From contig NZ_CP052859.1 in the NCBI RefSeq assembly GCF_012935695.1, forward strand, positions 5,249,001 through 5,313,000: a stretch of 64,000 nt of DNA, given 5' to 3'. Positions 55,618 to 64,000 of the stretch are shown piece after piece. The notes beneath the pieces are model-generated. The model was not told the origin of the DNA, searched no databases, and was given only the letters and a program-made list of their open reading frames with translations. Position 1 is the stretch's first letter; every line of letters begins with the position of its first letter. The position numbers were made by a program, and so were the translations under genes. This DNA is from Pseudomonas sp. ADAK18. Lineage in GTDB: Bacteria; Pseudomonadota; Gammaproteobacteria; Pseudomonadales; Pseudomonadaceae.

Positions 55618-55659
55618 GAGATCAATGATTGATATTTTTAACAACAAAGGTGTTGCATC

Positions 55660-57036
55660 ATGTCGGTACCCCCGCGTGCCGTTCAGCTTAACGAAGCGAA
55701 CGCGTTCCTTAAGGATCATCCTGAGGTTCTGTACGTAGACCTTCTAATTGCGGATATGAATGGTGTGGTGCGCGGTAAGCGCATCGAACGCACCAGCCTC
55801 CACAAGGTTTACGAGAAAGGCATCAACCTGCCTGCCTCTCTATTTGCCCTGGATATCAATGGCTCAACGGTGGAAAGCACCGGTCTGGGTCTGGATATCG
55901 GTGATGCTGACCGAATCTGCTATCCAATCCCTGACACCCTGTGCAATGAACCTTGGCAAAAGCGCCCAACCGCGCAATTGCTGATGACCATGCACGAACT
56001 CGAAGGTGAACCTTTCTTCGCCGATCCTCGCGAAGTGCTCCGCCAAGTTGTAAGCAAATTTGACGACCTCGGTCTGACCATCTGCGCCGCATTCGAGCTG
56101 GAGTTCTACCTGATTGACCAGGAGAACGTGAATGGCCGGCCACAACCGCCCCGCTCGCCGATCTCCGGCAAACGCCCGCACTCGACACAGGTCTACCTGA
56201 TCGACGACCTCGACGAATACGTCGACTGCCTCCAGGACATTCTGGAAGGTGCAAAAGAGCAAGGCATCCCTGCCGACGCCATCGTCAAGGAAAGTGCCCC
56301 CGCGCAGTTCGAAGTGAACCTGCACCACGTTGCCGACCCTATAAAGGCCTGCGACTACGCGGTACTGCTCAAGCGTCTGATCAAGAACATCGCCTACGAC
56401 CATGAGATGGACACCACCTTCATGGCCAAGCCTTACCCAGGCCAGGCAGGCAACGGTTTGCACGTACACATTTCGATCCTGGACAAGGACGGCAAGAACA
56501 TCTTTGCCAGCGAGGATCCCGAGCAGAACGCCGCATTGCGTCACGCGATCGGCGGTGTGCTGGAGACCCTACCCGCCCAAATGGCGTTCCTGTGCCCTAA
56601 CGTCAACTCCTACCGTCGTTTCGGCGCACAGTTCTACGTGCCGAACTCGCCGTGCTGGGGGCTGGATAACCGCACCGTGGCGATTCGCGTACCGACCGGC
56701 TCGTCCGACGCCGTACGTATCGAACACCGTGTGGCCGGCGCCGATGCCAACCCTTACCTGCTGATGGCTTCGGTCCTGGCAGGCGTGCACCACGGTCTGA
56801 CCAACAAGATCGAACCGGGTGCTCCGGTGGAAGGCAACAGCTACGAGCAGAACGAGCAAAGCCTGCCGAACAACCTGCGTGATGCCCTGCGCGAGTTGGA
56901 CGACAGTGAGGTGATGGCCAAGTACATCGATCCTAAATACATCGATATCTTCGTCGCCTGTAAGGAAAGTGAGCTGGAAGAGTTTGAACACTCCATCTCC
57001 GACCTTGAGTACAACTGGTACCTGCATACCGTGTAA
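55660..57036 (+). CDS. spuI: Gamma-glutamylpolyamine synthetase SpuI
   Basis: A 458-residue GS-fold ligase paralogous to SpuB. N-domain VPPRAVQLNEANAFLKDHPEVLYVDLLIADMNGVVRGKRIER; catalytic AAFELEFYLID and QFEVNLHHVADP; MAKPYPGQAGNGLHVHISILD; IRVPTGSSDAVRIEHRVAGADANPYLLMA. AAAGGTG precedes the ATG. Divergent from spuA in the same layout as P. aeruginosa spuI. A terminator follows. Confidence 0.92.
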   Translation: MSVPPRAVQLNEANAFLKDHPEVLYVDLLIADMNGVVRGKRIERTSLHKVYEKGINLPASLFALDINGSTVESTGLGLDIGDADRICYPIPDTLCNEPWQKRPTAQLLMTMHELEGEPFFADPREVLRQVVSKFDDLGLTICAAFELEFYLIDQENVNGRPQPPRSPISGKRPHSTQVYLIDDLDEYVDCLQDILEGAKEQGIPADAIVKESAPAQFEVNLHHVADPIKACDYAVLLKRLIKNIAYDHEMDTTFMAKPYPGQAGNGLHVHISILDKDGKNIFASEDPEQNAALRHAIGGVLETLPAQMAFLCPNVNSYRRFGAQFYVPNSPCWGLDNRTVAIRVPTGSSDAVRIEHRVAGADANPYLLMASVLAGVHHGLTNKIEPGAPVEGNSYEQNEQSLPNNLRDALRELDDSEVMAKYIDPKYIDIFVACKESELEEFEHSISDLEYNWYLHTV

Positions 57037-57057
57037 GCGGTTGCGACAAAAAAAGAG

Positions 57058-57090
57058 CGCCGCGGATCTTAGGGTCCGCGGCGTTTTTTT
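57058..57090 (+). terminator. Rho-independent terminator of spuI
   Basis: CGCCGCGGA (57058-57066) pairs with TCCGCGGCG (57075-57083) over an 8-nt loop, followed by seven Ts. Confidence 0.94.
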
Positions 57091-57120
57091 ATGGGTTTAC
57101 TCCGGGAAACCGAGTTGGCC

Positions 57121-57209
57121 TCTTCGCGAGCAAGCCCGCTCCCACACTTGACCGCATTCTCCTGTTGGAACTCGGTCAAGTGTGGGAGCGGGCTTGCTCG
57201 CAAAGGCGG
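57121..57209. repeat. REPIN, inward-core type, spuI-TetR gap
   Basis: TTCGCGAGCAAGCCCGCTCC...ACACTTGACCGCATT and GAACTCGGTCAAGTGTGGGAGCGGGCTTGCTCGC. Its inner loop bases resemble those at 9.7 and 13.8 kb. Confidence 0.9.
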
Positions 57210-57268
57210 CTTTGAAGACAACACACCGCCCTGCTCATACAATGCCCTCTGCCTTGTAGGAGACATCC

Positions 57269-57910
57269 ATGACAACCCGCTCCGCCACCCCTCGCAAACC
57301 CCGCGCCCGCAGCCAGGCCCGGATCGACGCGATCCTCGACGCCGCCCGCACCTTGCTGGCCGCCGAAGGCGTGGCCAGTCTGTCGATCTACAGCGTGGCC
57401 GAACGGGCGCAGATTCCACCGTCGTCGGTCTACCACTTCTTCGCCAGCGTGCCGGCGTTGCTGGAAGCGCTGACCGCTGACGTCCACGCCGCGTTCCGCG
57501 CCGCTCTGCAAGCGCCTATCGATCACGCAACACTCGACCACTGGCGCGATCTGTCCCGCGTTGTAGAGCAGCGCATGCTCGGTATCTACAGCAAGGATGC
57601 CGCCGCTCGCCAGTTAATCCTCGCCCAGCACGGTTTGACCGAAGTCACGCAGGCTGACCGCCAGCATGATCTGGAGTTGGGTGACTTGATGTTCGAAGTG
57701 TTCAACCACCACTTCGAAGTGCCGGCCTTGCCCACTGACGTCGCCGTCTTCGCCCTGGCCCTGGAGCTGAGCGACCGCGTGTATGCGCGCTCGGTGCAAC
57801 AGCACGGGCAGATTACGCCGCGTATGGAGGAGGAAGGGATGCGGGTGTTTGATGCGTATGTGGGGCTTTATTTGCCGGCGTTTTTACCTAAGCGGGTGGC
57901 TGCGCTCTGA
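57269..57910 (+). CDS. TetR-family regulator
   Basis: A 213-residue repressor: HTH at residues 16-62 (ARIDAILDAARTLLAAEGVASLSIYSVAERAQIPPSSVYHFFASVPALLEAL), then a helical ligand and dimer domain (residues 80-205). TAGGAG precedes ATG 57269. Target and ligand are unknown. It is downstream of spuI on the same strand but separated by a terminator and a REPIN, so it is probably independent. Confidence 0.85.
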   Translation: MTTRSATPRKPRARSQARIDAILDAARTLLAAEGVASLSIYSVAERAQIPPSSVYHFFASVPALLEALTADVHAAFRAALQAPIDHATLDHWRDLSRVVEQRMLGIYSKDAAARQLILAQHGLTEVTQADRQHDLELGDLMFEVFNHHFEVPALPTDVAVFALALELSDRVYARSVQQHGQITPRMEEEGMRVFDAYVGLYLPAFLPKRVAAL

Positions 57911-57935
57911 GTGATGTGCTGCCTGTTCCGGCCTC

Positions 57936-58011
57936 TTCGCGAGCAAGCCCGCTCCCACATTTGAATGTATTCGCAAATCAAAATGTGGGAGCGGGCTTGC
58001 TCGCGAAAGCG
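57936..58011. repeat. REPIN, inward-core type, TetR/ssuF convergent junction
   Basis: TTCGCGAGCAAGCCCGCTCC and GGAGCGGGCTTGCTCGCGAA are exact inverted arms around CACATTTGAATG... and ...AAAATGTG. Confidence 0.92.
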
Positions 58012-58073
58012 ATCTCGAGAACAACAAAAGCCCCGACAGGCTTTCACCTTCGGGGCTTTGTGCAACACATCGA

Positions 58074-58289
58074 TCACAACTTGGCGATCGACACCTCGGT
58101 GGATTTCACGAACGCAATCACTTCACTGCCGATCACCAGCTCCAACTCTTTCACCGAGCGCGTGGTGATAACCGACGTCACGATGCCAGACGCGGTCTGC
58201 ACATCGATCTCCGACAGTACGTCGCCTTCGACGATTTCCTTGATGGTGCCTTTGAACTGGTTACGCACGTTGATGGCTTTAATAGTCAT
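58074..58289 (-). CDS. ssuF: SsuF, molybdopterin-binding (TOBE/Mop) protein
   Basis: A 71-residue Mop-fold protein (INVRNQFKGTIKEIVEGDVLSEIDVQTASGIVTSVITTRSVKELELVIGSEVIAFVKSTEVSIAKL), which binds molybdate or related oxyanions as a hexamer. Its place as the last ssu gene matches ssuF of the P. putida ssuEADCBF operon, where it is needed for sulfonate or sulfate-ester use by an unclear mechanism. 28 bases downstream of ssuB. Confidence 0.88.
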   Translation of the reverse strand: MTIKAINVRNQFKGTIKEIVEGDVLSEIDVQTASGIVTSVITTRSVKELELVIGSEVIAFVKSTEVSIAKL

Positions 58290-58317
58290 GGTCTTCTTCC
58301 TTCAGGGGACAAGTGAG

Positions 58318-59124
58318 TTATTGAGCCCAACGCAATTGCGTAGGCAGCGGTGAAACAGGTTCGGGTTCCGGCGGAGTGCCGGGCAACGACAACACACGGT
58401 TAAGCACTTCGGTTTCCAGGGCTGCCAGGCGGTGGGAGCCACGGACCCGCGGACGTGGCAGTTCCACGTGCAGGTCGAGGCCGACTTCACCGTCTTCGAT
58501 CAGGATCACCCGGTCGGCAATGGCCACGGCTTCGCTGACGTCGTGGGTCACCAGCAATACGGTGAAGCCGTGCTTGCGCCAGAGGTTCTCGATCAGTTGC
58601 TGCATCTCGATCCGGGTCAGGGCGTCCAGCGCTCCCAGCGGCTCGTCCAACAGCAGCAAGCGCGGCTGGTGAATCAAGGCACGAGCCAGAGCAACGCGCT
58701 GTTTCTGGCCACCGGACAACGCCGCCGGCCACTCATTAGCGCGTTCGGCCAGGCCGACCGCTTCCAGCGCTTCCAATGCCTTCGCACGCCAGTTGCCCTT
58801 GAGCCCAAGACCTACGTTGTCGATGATCTTTTTCCACGGCAGCAGGCGCGCTTCCTGGAACATCAGCCGCGTGTCTTCAATGGCCTCGCTCAGCGGCGCA
58901 GAGCCGGCGAGCAACTCACCGCCACTGGCTTTATCCAGGCCGGCCAGCAGCCGCAGCAACGTGCTTTTGCCGCAACCGCTACGGCCGACGACCGCAACAA
59001 ATTGGCCTGCTGGAATATGCAGATCAATGTCCTTCAACACTTCACGAGAGCCAAAAGACTTGCGCAACTTGCGCACCGCCAGCGGAATACCCTGCAGCAG
59101 GCGTGGAGGTTGTTGAGCGGTCAT
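58318..59124 (-). CDS. ssuB: Alkanesulfonate ABC ATPase SsuB
   Basis: A 268-residue ATPase: Walker [17 protein letters not shown], signature [15 protein letters not shown], Walker [14 protein letters not shown]-loop VTHDVSEAV. It powers SsuC to import aliphatic sulfonates. It overlaps ssuC by 4 bases. Confidence 0.92.
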   Translation of the reverse strand: MTAQQPPRLLQGIPLAVRKLRKSFGSREVLKDIDLHIPAGQFVAVVGRSGCGKSTLLRLLAGLDKASGGELLAGSAPLSEAIEDTRLMFQEARLLPWKKIIDNVGLGLKGNWRAKALEALEAVGLAERANEWPAALSGGQKQRVALARALIHQPRLLLLDEPLGALDALTRIEMQQLIENLWRKHGFTVLLVTHDVSEAVAIADRVILIEDGEVGLDLHVELPRPRVRGSHRLAALETEVLNRVLSLPGTPPEPEPVSPLPTQLRWAQ

Positions 59125-59909
59125 GCCGCACCTCCTTTATGCACTTGATAGGCCGGATGCCAACGCAGCCAGACCCGTTCCAGGCCGCGAGCCGCGAGGT
59201 CTGCCAGCTTGCCGAGTACGGCGTACAGCACAATCGCCAGCACTACGACGTCAGTTTGCAGGAACTCACGGGCATTCATCGCCAGGTAACCGATGCCAGA
59301 ACTGGCCGAGATGGTTTCCGCAACGATCAACGTCAGCCACATGAAGCCCAAGGCAAAGCGCACACCCACCAGAATCGAAGGCAAGGCGCCCGGCAGGATC
59401 ACTTGGCGGAACAGGCTGAAACCGGACAGGCCATAACTGCGGGCCATTTCCACCAGCGCCGGGTCGACGTTGCGGATGCCGTGATAGGTGTTGAGGTAAA
59501 TCGGGAACAACGTGCCCAGGGCAACCAGGAAAATCTTCGCCGTTTCGTCGATGCCGAACCACAGGATCACCAACGGAATCAGCGCCAGGTGCGGCACGTT
59601 ACGGATCATCTGCACCGAGCTGTCCAGCAGGCGCTCGCCCCAGGTCGACAGGCCGGTGATAAAACCCAGGGCCAGGCCGATACCGCCGCCGATCACAAAA
59701 CCCAGGCCGGCACGCCAACCGCTGATCGCCAGATGGGTCCAGATCTCACCGCTGCGGACCAGGTTCACGCCCGCTTCGATTACCGCACTGGGAGCCGGCA
59801 GAATTCGCGTCGACAACCAGCCGGCCGACACCGACAACTGCCACACTGCCAGCAACAGGATCGGCAGCGCCCAAGGCGCCAGTCGATGGCTTAGCTTTTC
59901 AAGGTTCAT
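59121..59909 (-). CDS. ssuC: Alkanesulfonate ABC permease SsuC
   Basis: A 262-residue inner-membrane permease with about six helices and the EAA motif region [25 protein letters not shown]. It forms the channel with SsuB and receives substrate from SsuA. 9 bases after ssuD. Confidence 0.92.
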   Translation of the reverse strand: MNLEKLSHRLAPWALPILLLAVWQLSVSAGWLSTRILPAPSAVIEAGVNLVRSGEIWTHLAISGWRAGLGFVIGGGIGLALGFITGLSTWGERLLDSSVQMIRNVPHLALIPLVILWFGIDETAKIFLVALGTLFPIYLNTYHGIRNVDPALVEMARSYGLSGFSLFRQVILPGALPSILVGVRFALGFMWLTLIVAETISASSGIGYLAMNAREFLQTDVVVLAIVLYAVLGKLADLAARGLERVWLRWHPAYQVHKGGAA

Positions 59910-59918
59910 GGCGGCGCC

Positions 59919-61067
59919 TCAGCTCTGGGACGCAGCTTTGGGAAGGATATCGTTGGCCACCATCTCGCCGAACGGGCTCACATAGCCGGCGCTTTTCGGC
60001 AATTCCGGGCGTTCGATGTCCAGGTGCGGAAACAGCAACTCGGCCACCCGATACGACTCTTCCAGGTGTGGATAACCGGAGAAGATAAAGGTGTCGATGC
60101 CCAGGTCCGCGTATTCCTTGACCCGTGCGGCCACGGTCGGGCCATCGCCCACCAGCGCCGTGCCGGCACCGCCACGTACCAGACCAACGCCTGCCCACAG
60201 GTTAGGACTGACTTCCAGGTTATCGCGGCTGCCGCCATGCAAGGCGGCCATGCGTTGCTGGCCTACAGAATCAAAACGCGCCAGGGAGGCCTGGGCGCGA
60301 GCGATGGTTTCATCGTCCACATGAGAGATCAGTTTGTCTGCGGCTTGCCAGGCTTCGGCGTTGGTCTCACGCACGATCACATGCAGGCGTATGCCGAAAC
60401 GCACAGTGCGCCCGAGCTTGGCCGCCTTAGCCCGCACCTGTTCAATTTTTTCCGCCACGGCGGCAGGAGGCTCACCCCAAGTCAGGACCATTTCCACCTG
60501 TTCGGCTGCCAGGTCCTGGGCCGCTTCGGAAGACCCACCGAAATACAGCGGTGGGCGTGGTTGCTGGATCGGTGGGTAGAGCAATTTCGCGCCTTTGACG
60601 CTGATGTGCTGCCCGTCGTAGTCGACGGTTTCGCCCTCAAGCACCCGGCGCCAGATGCGGGTGAACTCCACCGACGCCTGATAACGCTCTTCATGGCTCA
60701 GGAACAGACCGTCGCCAGCCAATTCTTCCGGATCACCACCGGTCACCAGGTTGAAGAGTGCGCGGCCGCCCGACAGGCGATCCAACGTTGCCGCCTGACG
60801 CGCCGCCACCGTTGGGGAAATGATCCCGGGGCGCAGCGCGACAAGGAATTTCAGCCGCTGGGTCACTGGAATCAGTGAGGCTGCCACCAGCCACGAGTCT
60901 TCGCAAGAACGCCCGGTAGGGATCAGCACCCCACCGAAACCCAGGCGGTCTGCCGCCTGTGCGACTTGCTGCAAGTAACCATGGTCGACGGCGCGAGCGC
61001 CTTCGGCGGTGCCAAGGTAATGGCCGTCACCGTGAGTAGGCAGAAACCAGAAAATATTGAGGCTCAT
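59919..61067 (-). CDS. ssuD: FMNH2-dependent alkanesulfonate monooxygenase SsuD
   Basis: A 382-residue TIM-barrel monooxygenase (E. coli SsuD 381) that cleaves alkanesulfonates to aldehyde and sulfite. [64 protein letters not shown]; conserved Arg loop and [19 protein letters not shown] end. ATG 61067 is the conserved start. FMNH2 comes from SsuE. Confidence 0.95.
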   Translation of the reverse strand: MSLNIFWFLPTHGDGHYLGTAEGARAVDHGYLQQVAQAADRLGFGGVLIPTGRSCEDSWLVAASLIPVTQRLKFLVALRPGIISPTVAARQAATLDRLSGGRALFNLVTGGDPEELAGDGLFLSHEERYQASVEFTRIWRRVLEGETVDYDGQHISVKGAKLLYPPIQQPRPPLYFGGSSEAAQDLAAEQVEMVLTWGEPPAAVAEKIEQVRAKAAKLGRTVRFGIRLHVIVRETNAEAWQAADKLISHVDDETIARAQASLARFDSVGQQRMAALHGGSRDNLEVSPNLWAGVGLVRGGAGTALVGDGPTVAARVKEYADLGIDTFIFSGYPHLEESYRVAELLFPHLDIERPELPKSAGYVSPFGEMVANDILPKAASQS

Positions 61068-61092
61068 GGAGTTGTCTCCTGAAGAAGTCGGA

Positions 61093-62061
61093 TTACGGCG
61101 CGTTGGCAACGGCGGCGGGCGGGGTCCAGATCACGTCCTTGATGCTCAAGGGTTTCGGGATCAATTTGAGTTGGTAGAAGCTGTCGGCGATTTTCTGTTG
61201 CGCGGCCACCACTTCCGGCGTCAGGAACAACGCGCCGTAGCCCTGGCGTTTCACCGACGTCAGGGTGATGTCAGTCGGCAGGCCGAGCAGCGGTGCGACT
61301 TGGGCGGTGACTTCTTCCGGGTTGGCCTTGGACCATTCGCCGACGGCGCGCACTTCTTCCACCAGGGCCTTGATCACTTGCGGGTGTTTTTCGGCGTAAG
61401 GCTTGGTGGCCAGGTAAAACTGATGGTTGTCGGCGATGCCGGTGCCGTCACGCAGGGTGCGGGCTTGCAGTTGTTTCTCGGCAGCAGCCTGGTACGGGTC
61501 CCAGATCACCCAGGCGTCGACACTGCCACGCTCGAACGCGGCGCGGGCATCGGCGGGCGGCAGGAATACGGTCTGCACGTCGGTGTATTTCAGGCCCGCG
61601 TCTTCCAGGGCGCGCACCAGCAAGTAGTGAACGTTGGAGCCTTTGTTGAGGACGATTTTCTTGCCCTTGAGGTCCTGCACCGTTTTGATCGGCGAATCCT
61701 TGGGCACCAGGATCGCTTCACTGGTAGGCGCGGGCGGTTCGTAGGCAACGTAGAGCAGGTCAGCACCAGCCGCCTGGGCGAAGACCGGCGGGGTTTCGCC
61801 GGTCACGCCGAAGTCGATGGAACCGACGTTCAGCCCTTCCAGCAACTGCGGGCCACCGGGAAATTCGGTCCACTGCACCTGTACGCCCTGCTCGGCCAGG
61901 CGCTTTTCCAGCGAGCCCTTGGCCTTGAGCAGCACCAGAGTGCCGTATTTCTGATAGCCGATCCGCAGGGTCTCGGCCGCTTGAGCTTGAACAATGGCGC
62001 CGAAGGACACAGCCGCAGCAAACAGTGCGACCAGACCACGACGCAAGATGACAGTGCGCAT
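61093..62061 (-). CDS. ssuA: Periplasmic sulfonate-binding protein SsuA
   Basis: A 322-residue precursor with signal ([27 protein letters not shown]) and a NMT1/SsuA-type fold ([91 protein letters not shown]). ATG 62061 follows GGAGAG. Confidence 0.93.
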   Translation of the reverse strand: MRTVILRRGLVALFAAAVSFGAIVQAQAAETLRIGYQKYGTLVLLKAKGSLEKRLAEQGVQVQWTEFPGGPQLLEGLNVGSIDFGVTGETPPVFAQAAGADLLYVAYEPPAPTSEAILVPKDSPIKTVQDLKGKKIVLNKGSNVHYLLVRALEDAGLKYTDVQTVFLPPADARAAFERGSVDAWVIWDPYQAAAEKQLQARTLRDGTGIADNHQFYLATKPYAEKHPQVIKALVEEVRAVGEWSKANPEEVTAQVAPLLGLPTDITLTSVKRQGYGALFLTPEVVAAQQKIADSFYQLKLIPKPLSIKDVIWTPPAAVANAP

Positions 62062-62153
62062 GGCGCTCTCCAAATATGCGATTAGGGCATTGGCTGCACC
62101 TGCTTGGCCGTTGGCGGCTGAGTAAGGTGAGTGTTTCTAAATCAGGGCGAAGC

Positions 62154-62747
62154 TCAGATGCTCCAGCGAGCACTCAACAAACGTTCATTCAGCACATGGG
62201 GATCAAGGGGTTTCGGCCGGCGGGCCATGGCGCTATAGAACTGCTCCAGGGCCTCACTCAGGCGTTGCTCGAGGATCGGCACCAGTTGCGCCTGGGCGCT
62301 GCCTTCGCCGTAAGCGATCTGGCTGTCTTCGGCGAAAATCCCGTGCAGCAATTCCTGGGCTTTCAGCGCCGAGAGCACCGGCTTCAAGGCGTAATCCACC
62401 GCAAGCATATGGGCGATGCTGCCGCCGGTGGCCATGGGCAATACCACTTTGTGGGCCAGGGCACGCTCGGGCAGCAAATCGAGCAGGGTTTTCAGGGCGC
62501 CGGAAAACGAAGCCTTGTACACCGGCGTGGCGATCACCAGGCCGTCGGCGTTGGCCACTTGTTGCAGCAGGTCGATGACTTTCGGGCTGTCGAAACGTGC
62601 ATGTAGCAAGTCTTCGGCCGGGAAGTCCCGTATCTGATAACTCACCACCTCCACGCCCTGCTGCTGCAACCAGCGCCGGGAATGCTCCAGCAAGACCCCG
62701 GAGCGGGAGCGTTGGCTGGGACTGCCACCAAGTGTTACGACCAGCAT
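62154..62747 (-). CDS. ssuE: NAD(P)H-dependent FMN reductase SsuE
   Basis: A 197-residue flavodoxin-fold reductase: phosphate loop [37 protein letters not shown], and [13 protein letters not shown]. It reduces FMN for SsuD. ATG 62747 ([10 protein letters not shown]) is the family start. First gene of ssuEADCBF. Confidence 0.93.
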   Translation of the reverse strand: MLVVTLGGSPSQRSRSGVLLEHSRRWLQQQGVEVVSYQIRDFPAEDLLHARFDSPKVIDLLQQVANADGLVIATPVYKASFSGALKTLLDLLPERALAHKVVLPMATGGSIAHMLAVDYALKPVLSALKAQELLHGIFAEDSQIAYGEGSAQAQLVPILEQRLSEALEQFYSAMARRPKPLDPHVLNERLLSARWSI

Positions 62748-62849
62748 GTAGGAAATTCCTTGAGCAAGTGTCGGCGGTTCGCTATGTGGCGATGGCGCCA
62801 AGATGGAACAGACCATATCAGCCAATTTATATATCTATAAATCTTATTT

Positions 62850-62876
62850 ATTCATTTGTTTATTCTTTAAATGAAT
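62850..62876 (-). promoter_or_regulatory. AT-rich dyad upstream of ssuE (putative CysB-type site)
   Basis: ATTCATTT (62850-62857), 11 bases, AAATGAAT (62869-62876) form an exact inverted repeat with T-N11-A geometry, as for LysR-type boxes. It is 103 bases before ssuE. CysB is the known activator of ssu genes in other bacteria; binding here is inferred. Confidence 0.6.
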
Positions 62877-62900
62877 ATACAAGAGCGTGATCGCCGGGCG

Positions 62901-62925
62901 AAAAAAAAGGCCGTCGAAACGGCCT
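62901..62925 (-). terminator. Rho-independent terminator on the minus strand (lsfA side)
   Basis: AGGCCGT (62908-62914)-CGAA-ACGGCCT (62919-62925); on the minus strand it runs into eight Us. It stops transcription from lsfA before ssuE. Confidence 0.9.
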
Positions 62926-62961
62926 GAAAACCCCTGCTTTGTGATTGGTTTGCAACCTAAG

Positions 62962-63037
62962 TCCGCTATCGCGGGCAAGCCCGGCTCCCACAGGGGAATG
63001 CGGTCAACTGTGGGAGCCGGGCTTGCCCGCGATGGCG
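62962..63037. repeat. REPIN, inward-core type, lsfA-ssuE gap
   Basis: GTCCGCTATCGCGGGCAAGC...CCGGCTCCCACAG and CTGTGGGAGCCGGGCTTGCCCGCGATGGCG around a short loop. Confidence 0.88.
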
Positions 63038-63046
63038 ATGGCGAAA

Positions 63047-63685
63047 CTAACGATTAGGTTGAGGCGTCAGCCGCAGATACGGCTTCACCGCCCGATAGCC
63101 TTTCGGAAAGCGCTTCTTGATCTCTTCTTCATCCTTGAGCGACGGCACGATCACTACTTCATCACCGTCCTGCCAATTGGCCGGGGTGGCGACTTTGTAG
63201 TTGTCGGTCAGTTGCAACGAGTCGATGACCCGCAGGATTTCGTGGAAGTTGCGGCCAGTGCTGGCCGGATAGGTGATGGTCAGGCGCACCTTCTTGTTCG
63301 GGTCGATCACGAACAGGGAGCGCACGGTGAGGGTGTCGTTAGCATTCGGGTGGATCAGGTCGTACAGGTCGGAAACTTTGCGATCGGCATCGGCCAGGAT
63401 CGGGAAGTTGACCACGGTATTCTGGGTTTCGTTGATGTCTTCGATCCATTTGTGGTGCGAATCCACCGGGTCTACCGACAGGGCGATGGCCTTGACGCCG
63501 CGCTTGGCGAATTCGTCCTTGAGCTTGGCGGTGAAGCCAAGCTCAGTGGTGCACACCGGGGTAAAGTCCGCCGGGTGGGAAAACAGCACACCCCAGCTAT
63601 CGCCCAGCCATTCGTGGAAACGAATCTTGCCGGCGCTGGAATCCTGTTCAAAGTCGGGGGCGATGTCGCCCAGTCTTAGGCTCAT
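63047..63685 (-). CDS. lsfA: 1-Cys peroxiredoxin LsfA (sulfate-starvation)
   Basis: A 212-residue 1-Cys (Prx6-type) peroxiredoxin that reduces H2O2 and alkyl peroxides. The single peroxidatic Cys is in SHPADFTPVCTTELG (about residue 45); no resolving Cys is present. C-terminal arm KVATPANWQDGDEVVIVPSL. LsfA was first known in Pseudomonas as a sulfate-starvation protein, and it lies beside ssu genes here as in P. putida. Confidence 0.94.
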   Translation of the reverse strand: MSLRLGDIAPDFEQDSSAGKIRFHEWLGDSWGVLFSHPADFTPVCTTELGFTAKLKDEFAKRGVKAIALSVDPVDSHHKWIEDINETQNTVVNFPILADADRKVSDLYDLIHPNANDTLTVRSLFVIDPNKKVRLTITYPASTGRNFHEILRVIDSLQLTDNYKVATPANWQDGDEVVIVPSLKDEEEIKKRFPKGYRAVKPYLRLTPQPNR

Positions 63686-63739
63686 GGGTGTGGCTCCTGA
63701 TGAGTGCTTATGGAGCCCACTGTGCCTGCATCTTGAATT

Positions 63740-63767
63740 ATTTAAAAAGAATAAATATCGATTTATT
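63740..63767 (-). promoter_or_regulatory. AT-rich dyad upstream of lsfA
   Basis: AATAAAT-ATCG-ATTTATT (63750-63767) is an exact inverted repeat about 65 bases before the lsfA ATG. It is preceded by ATTTAAAAAGAATAAA (63740-63755), which resembles ATTTAAAGAATAAA near ssuE. A CysB or sulfate-starvation site is possible. Confidence 0.55.
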
Positions 63768-63921
63768 TAGACGATAAAGGAATATTAAAAATGTGTTCAC
63801 TGGACCTGGGAACAGGCGAGGATCAACATTCGTTTCAAGGTTCGAGAAGGCCTTGAGACGCTGTAAAAAGAGGGGTTCAGGAAGGGCTCGCGGGGGTTGA
63901 GCCTGACTTGAAAGCAAGACA

Positions 63922-63948
63922 CCTTGCCCGGCGTTGCGCCGGGCAAGG
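63922..63948. terminator. Perfect 12-bp hairpin after the distal porin gene
   Basis: CCTTGCCCGGCG (63922-63933)-TTG-CGCCGGGCAAGG (63937-63948). It lies 15 bases past the stop of the minus-strand gene entering from the right edge and is probably its terminator, although the T-tract is poor. The remainder of 63686-63962 contains no gene. Confidence 0.7.
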
Positions 63949-63962
63949 TTATACAGCAGGTC

Positions 63963-64000
63963 TTACAACAGCGGGATCGAGTAGCTGACGATCAGGCGGT
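63963..64000 (-). CDS. C-terminal end of a probable OprD-type outer-membrane porin (truncated by window)
   Basis: Only the last twelve codons are visible, ending RLIVSYSIPLL-stop. An alternating hydrophobic beta-strand with a C-terminal hydrophobic residue is typical of OprD-family porins and other barrels. The family is a guess from this ending and the sulfonate context. Confidence 0.4.
   Translation of the reverse strand, partial: RLIVSYSIPLL

Noticed and set aside
53204..57036. spuB and spuI considered as glutamine synthetase GlnA
   Set aside because: Both are paralogous GS-fold proteins flanked by polyamine genes and lack the GlnA adenylylation loop; the order matches spu genes.

Overview
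The window is a high-GC gammaproteobacterial chromosome segment that reads as a Pseudomonas of the fluorescens group. Three things point there. The proteins match Pseudomonas families closely (SpuA-I, LsfA, SsuF, AaaA, PchP, long-form ThyA). The gene order follows, from memory, the Pseudomonas aeruginosa interval from the spu cluster (about PA0296) to ilvD (PA0353), in reverse. The intergenic spaces are full of fluorescens-type REP/REPIN palindromes (GTGGGAGC...GGGCTTGCTCGCGA). No rRNA, tRNA, CRISPR array, prophage or transposase gene was seen.

Layout. 1-5.2 kb: 3' part of ilvD, secreted phosphorylcholine phosphatase (pchP), cystine symporter (tcyP), a relBE toxin-antitoxin module with its operator, and folA. 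5.3-8.0 kb: an overlapping pair, a DUF2868 membrane protein and a DUF3482 GTPase. 8.0-14.8 kb: a six-gene minus-strand phosphonate cluster: LysR regulator, ABC importer (ATPase, fused permease, binding protein), FAD oxidoreductase and a PhnZ-like HD oxygenase. 14.8-17.7 kb: divergent cadA/cadR metal-efflux pair with a MerR-type operator. 17.8-28 kb: housekeeping genes (thyA, lgt, a TSUP permease, an NRDE protein, ptsP, rppH, a HAD phosphatase, a DUF2269 protein, ilvA, rpiA). 28-44 kb: autotransporter aminopeptidase aaaA, two tandem SdiA-regulated/YjiK-type proteins, an FAH-family protein, D-2-hydroxyglutarate dehydrogenase divergent from serA, several small envelope or periplasmic proteins, a prolyl-hydroxylase-like dioxygenase, an alpha/beta hydrolase, and an AHL-acylase-type Ntn hydrolase (hacB). 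44-46 kb: a GlxA-type regulator divergent from an HD (cyanamide-hydratase-like) protein. 46-57 kb: the complete polyamine locus spuABCDEFGH with divergent spuI. 57-64 kb: a TetR regulator, the sulfonate operon ssuEADCBF, sulfate-starvation peroxiredoxin lsfA, and the last codons of a probable OprD-type porin.

How the genes work together. SpuDEFGH import putrescine and spermidine, SpuB and SpuI gamma-glutamylate them, SpuC transaminates polyamines and SpuA hydrolyses gamma-glutamyl intermediates. SsuABC import alkanesulfonates, SsuE supplies FMNH2 and SsuD releases sulfite, with LsfA handling peroxide stress. SerA and D2HGDH form a reduction/re-oxidation couple for 2-hydroxyglutarate. The 8-14.8 kb cluster probably imports and oxidises an aminoethylphosphonate derivative by a route lacking phnW, phnX, phnA and phnY in this window.

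The most notable non-coding signals are: REP-type palindromes at 11 of 13 convergent gene junctions but only 1 of 13 divergent ones; two REPIN topologies; a 32-bp dyad between D2HGDH and serA; phased A-tracts and a 22-bp inverted repeat between spuA and spuI; and an in-frame (GATCGT)9 tract coding the His-Asp repeat of CadA.
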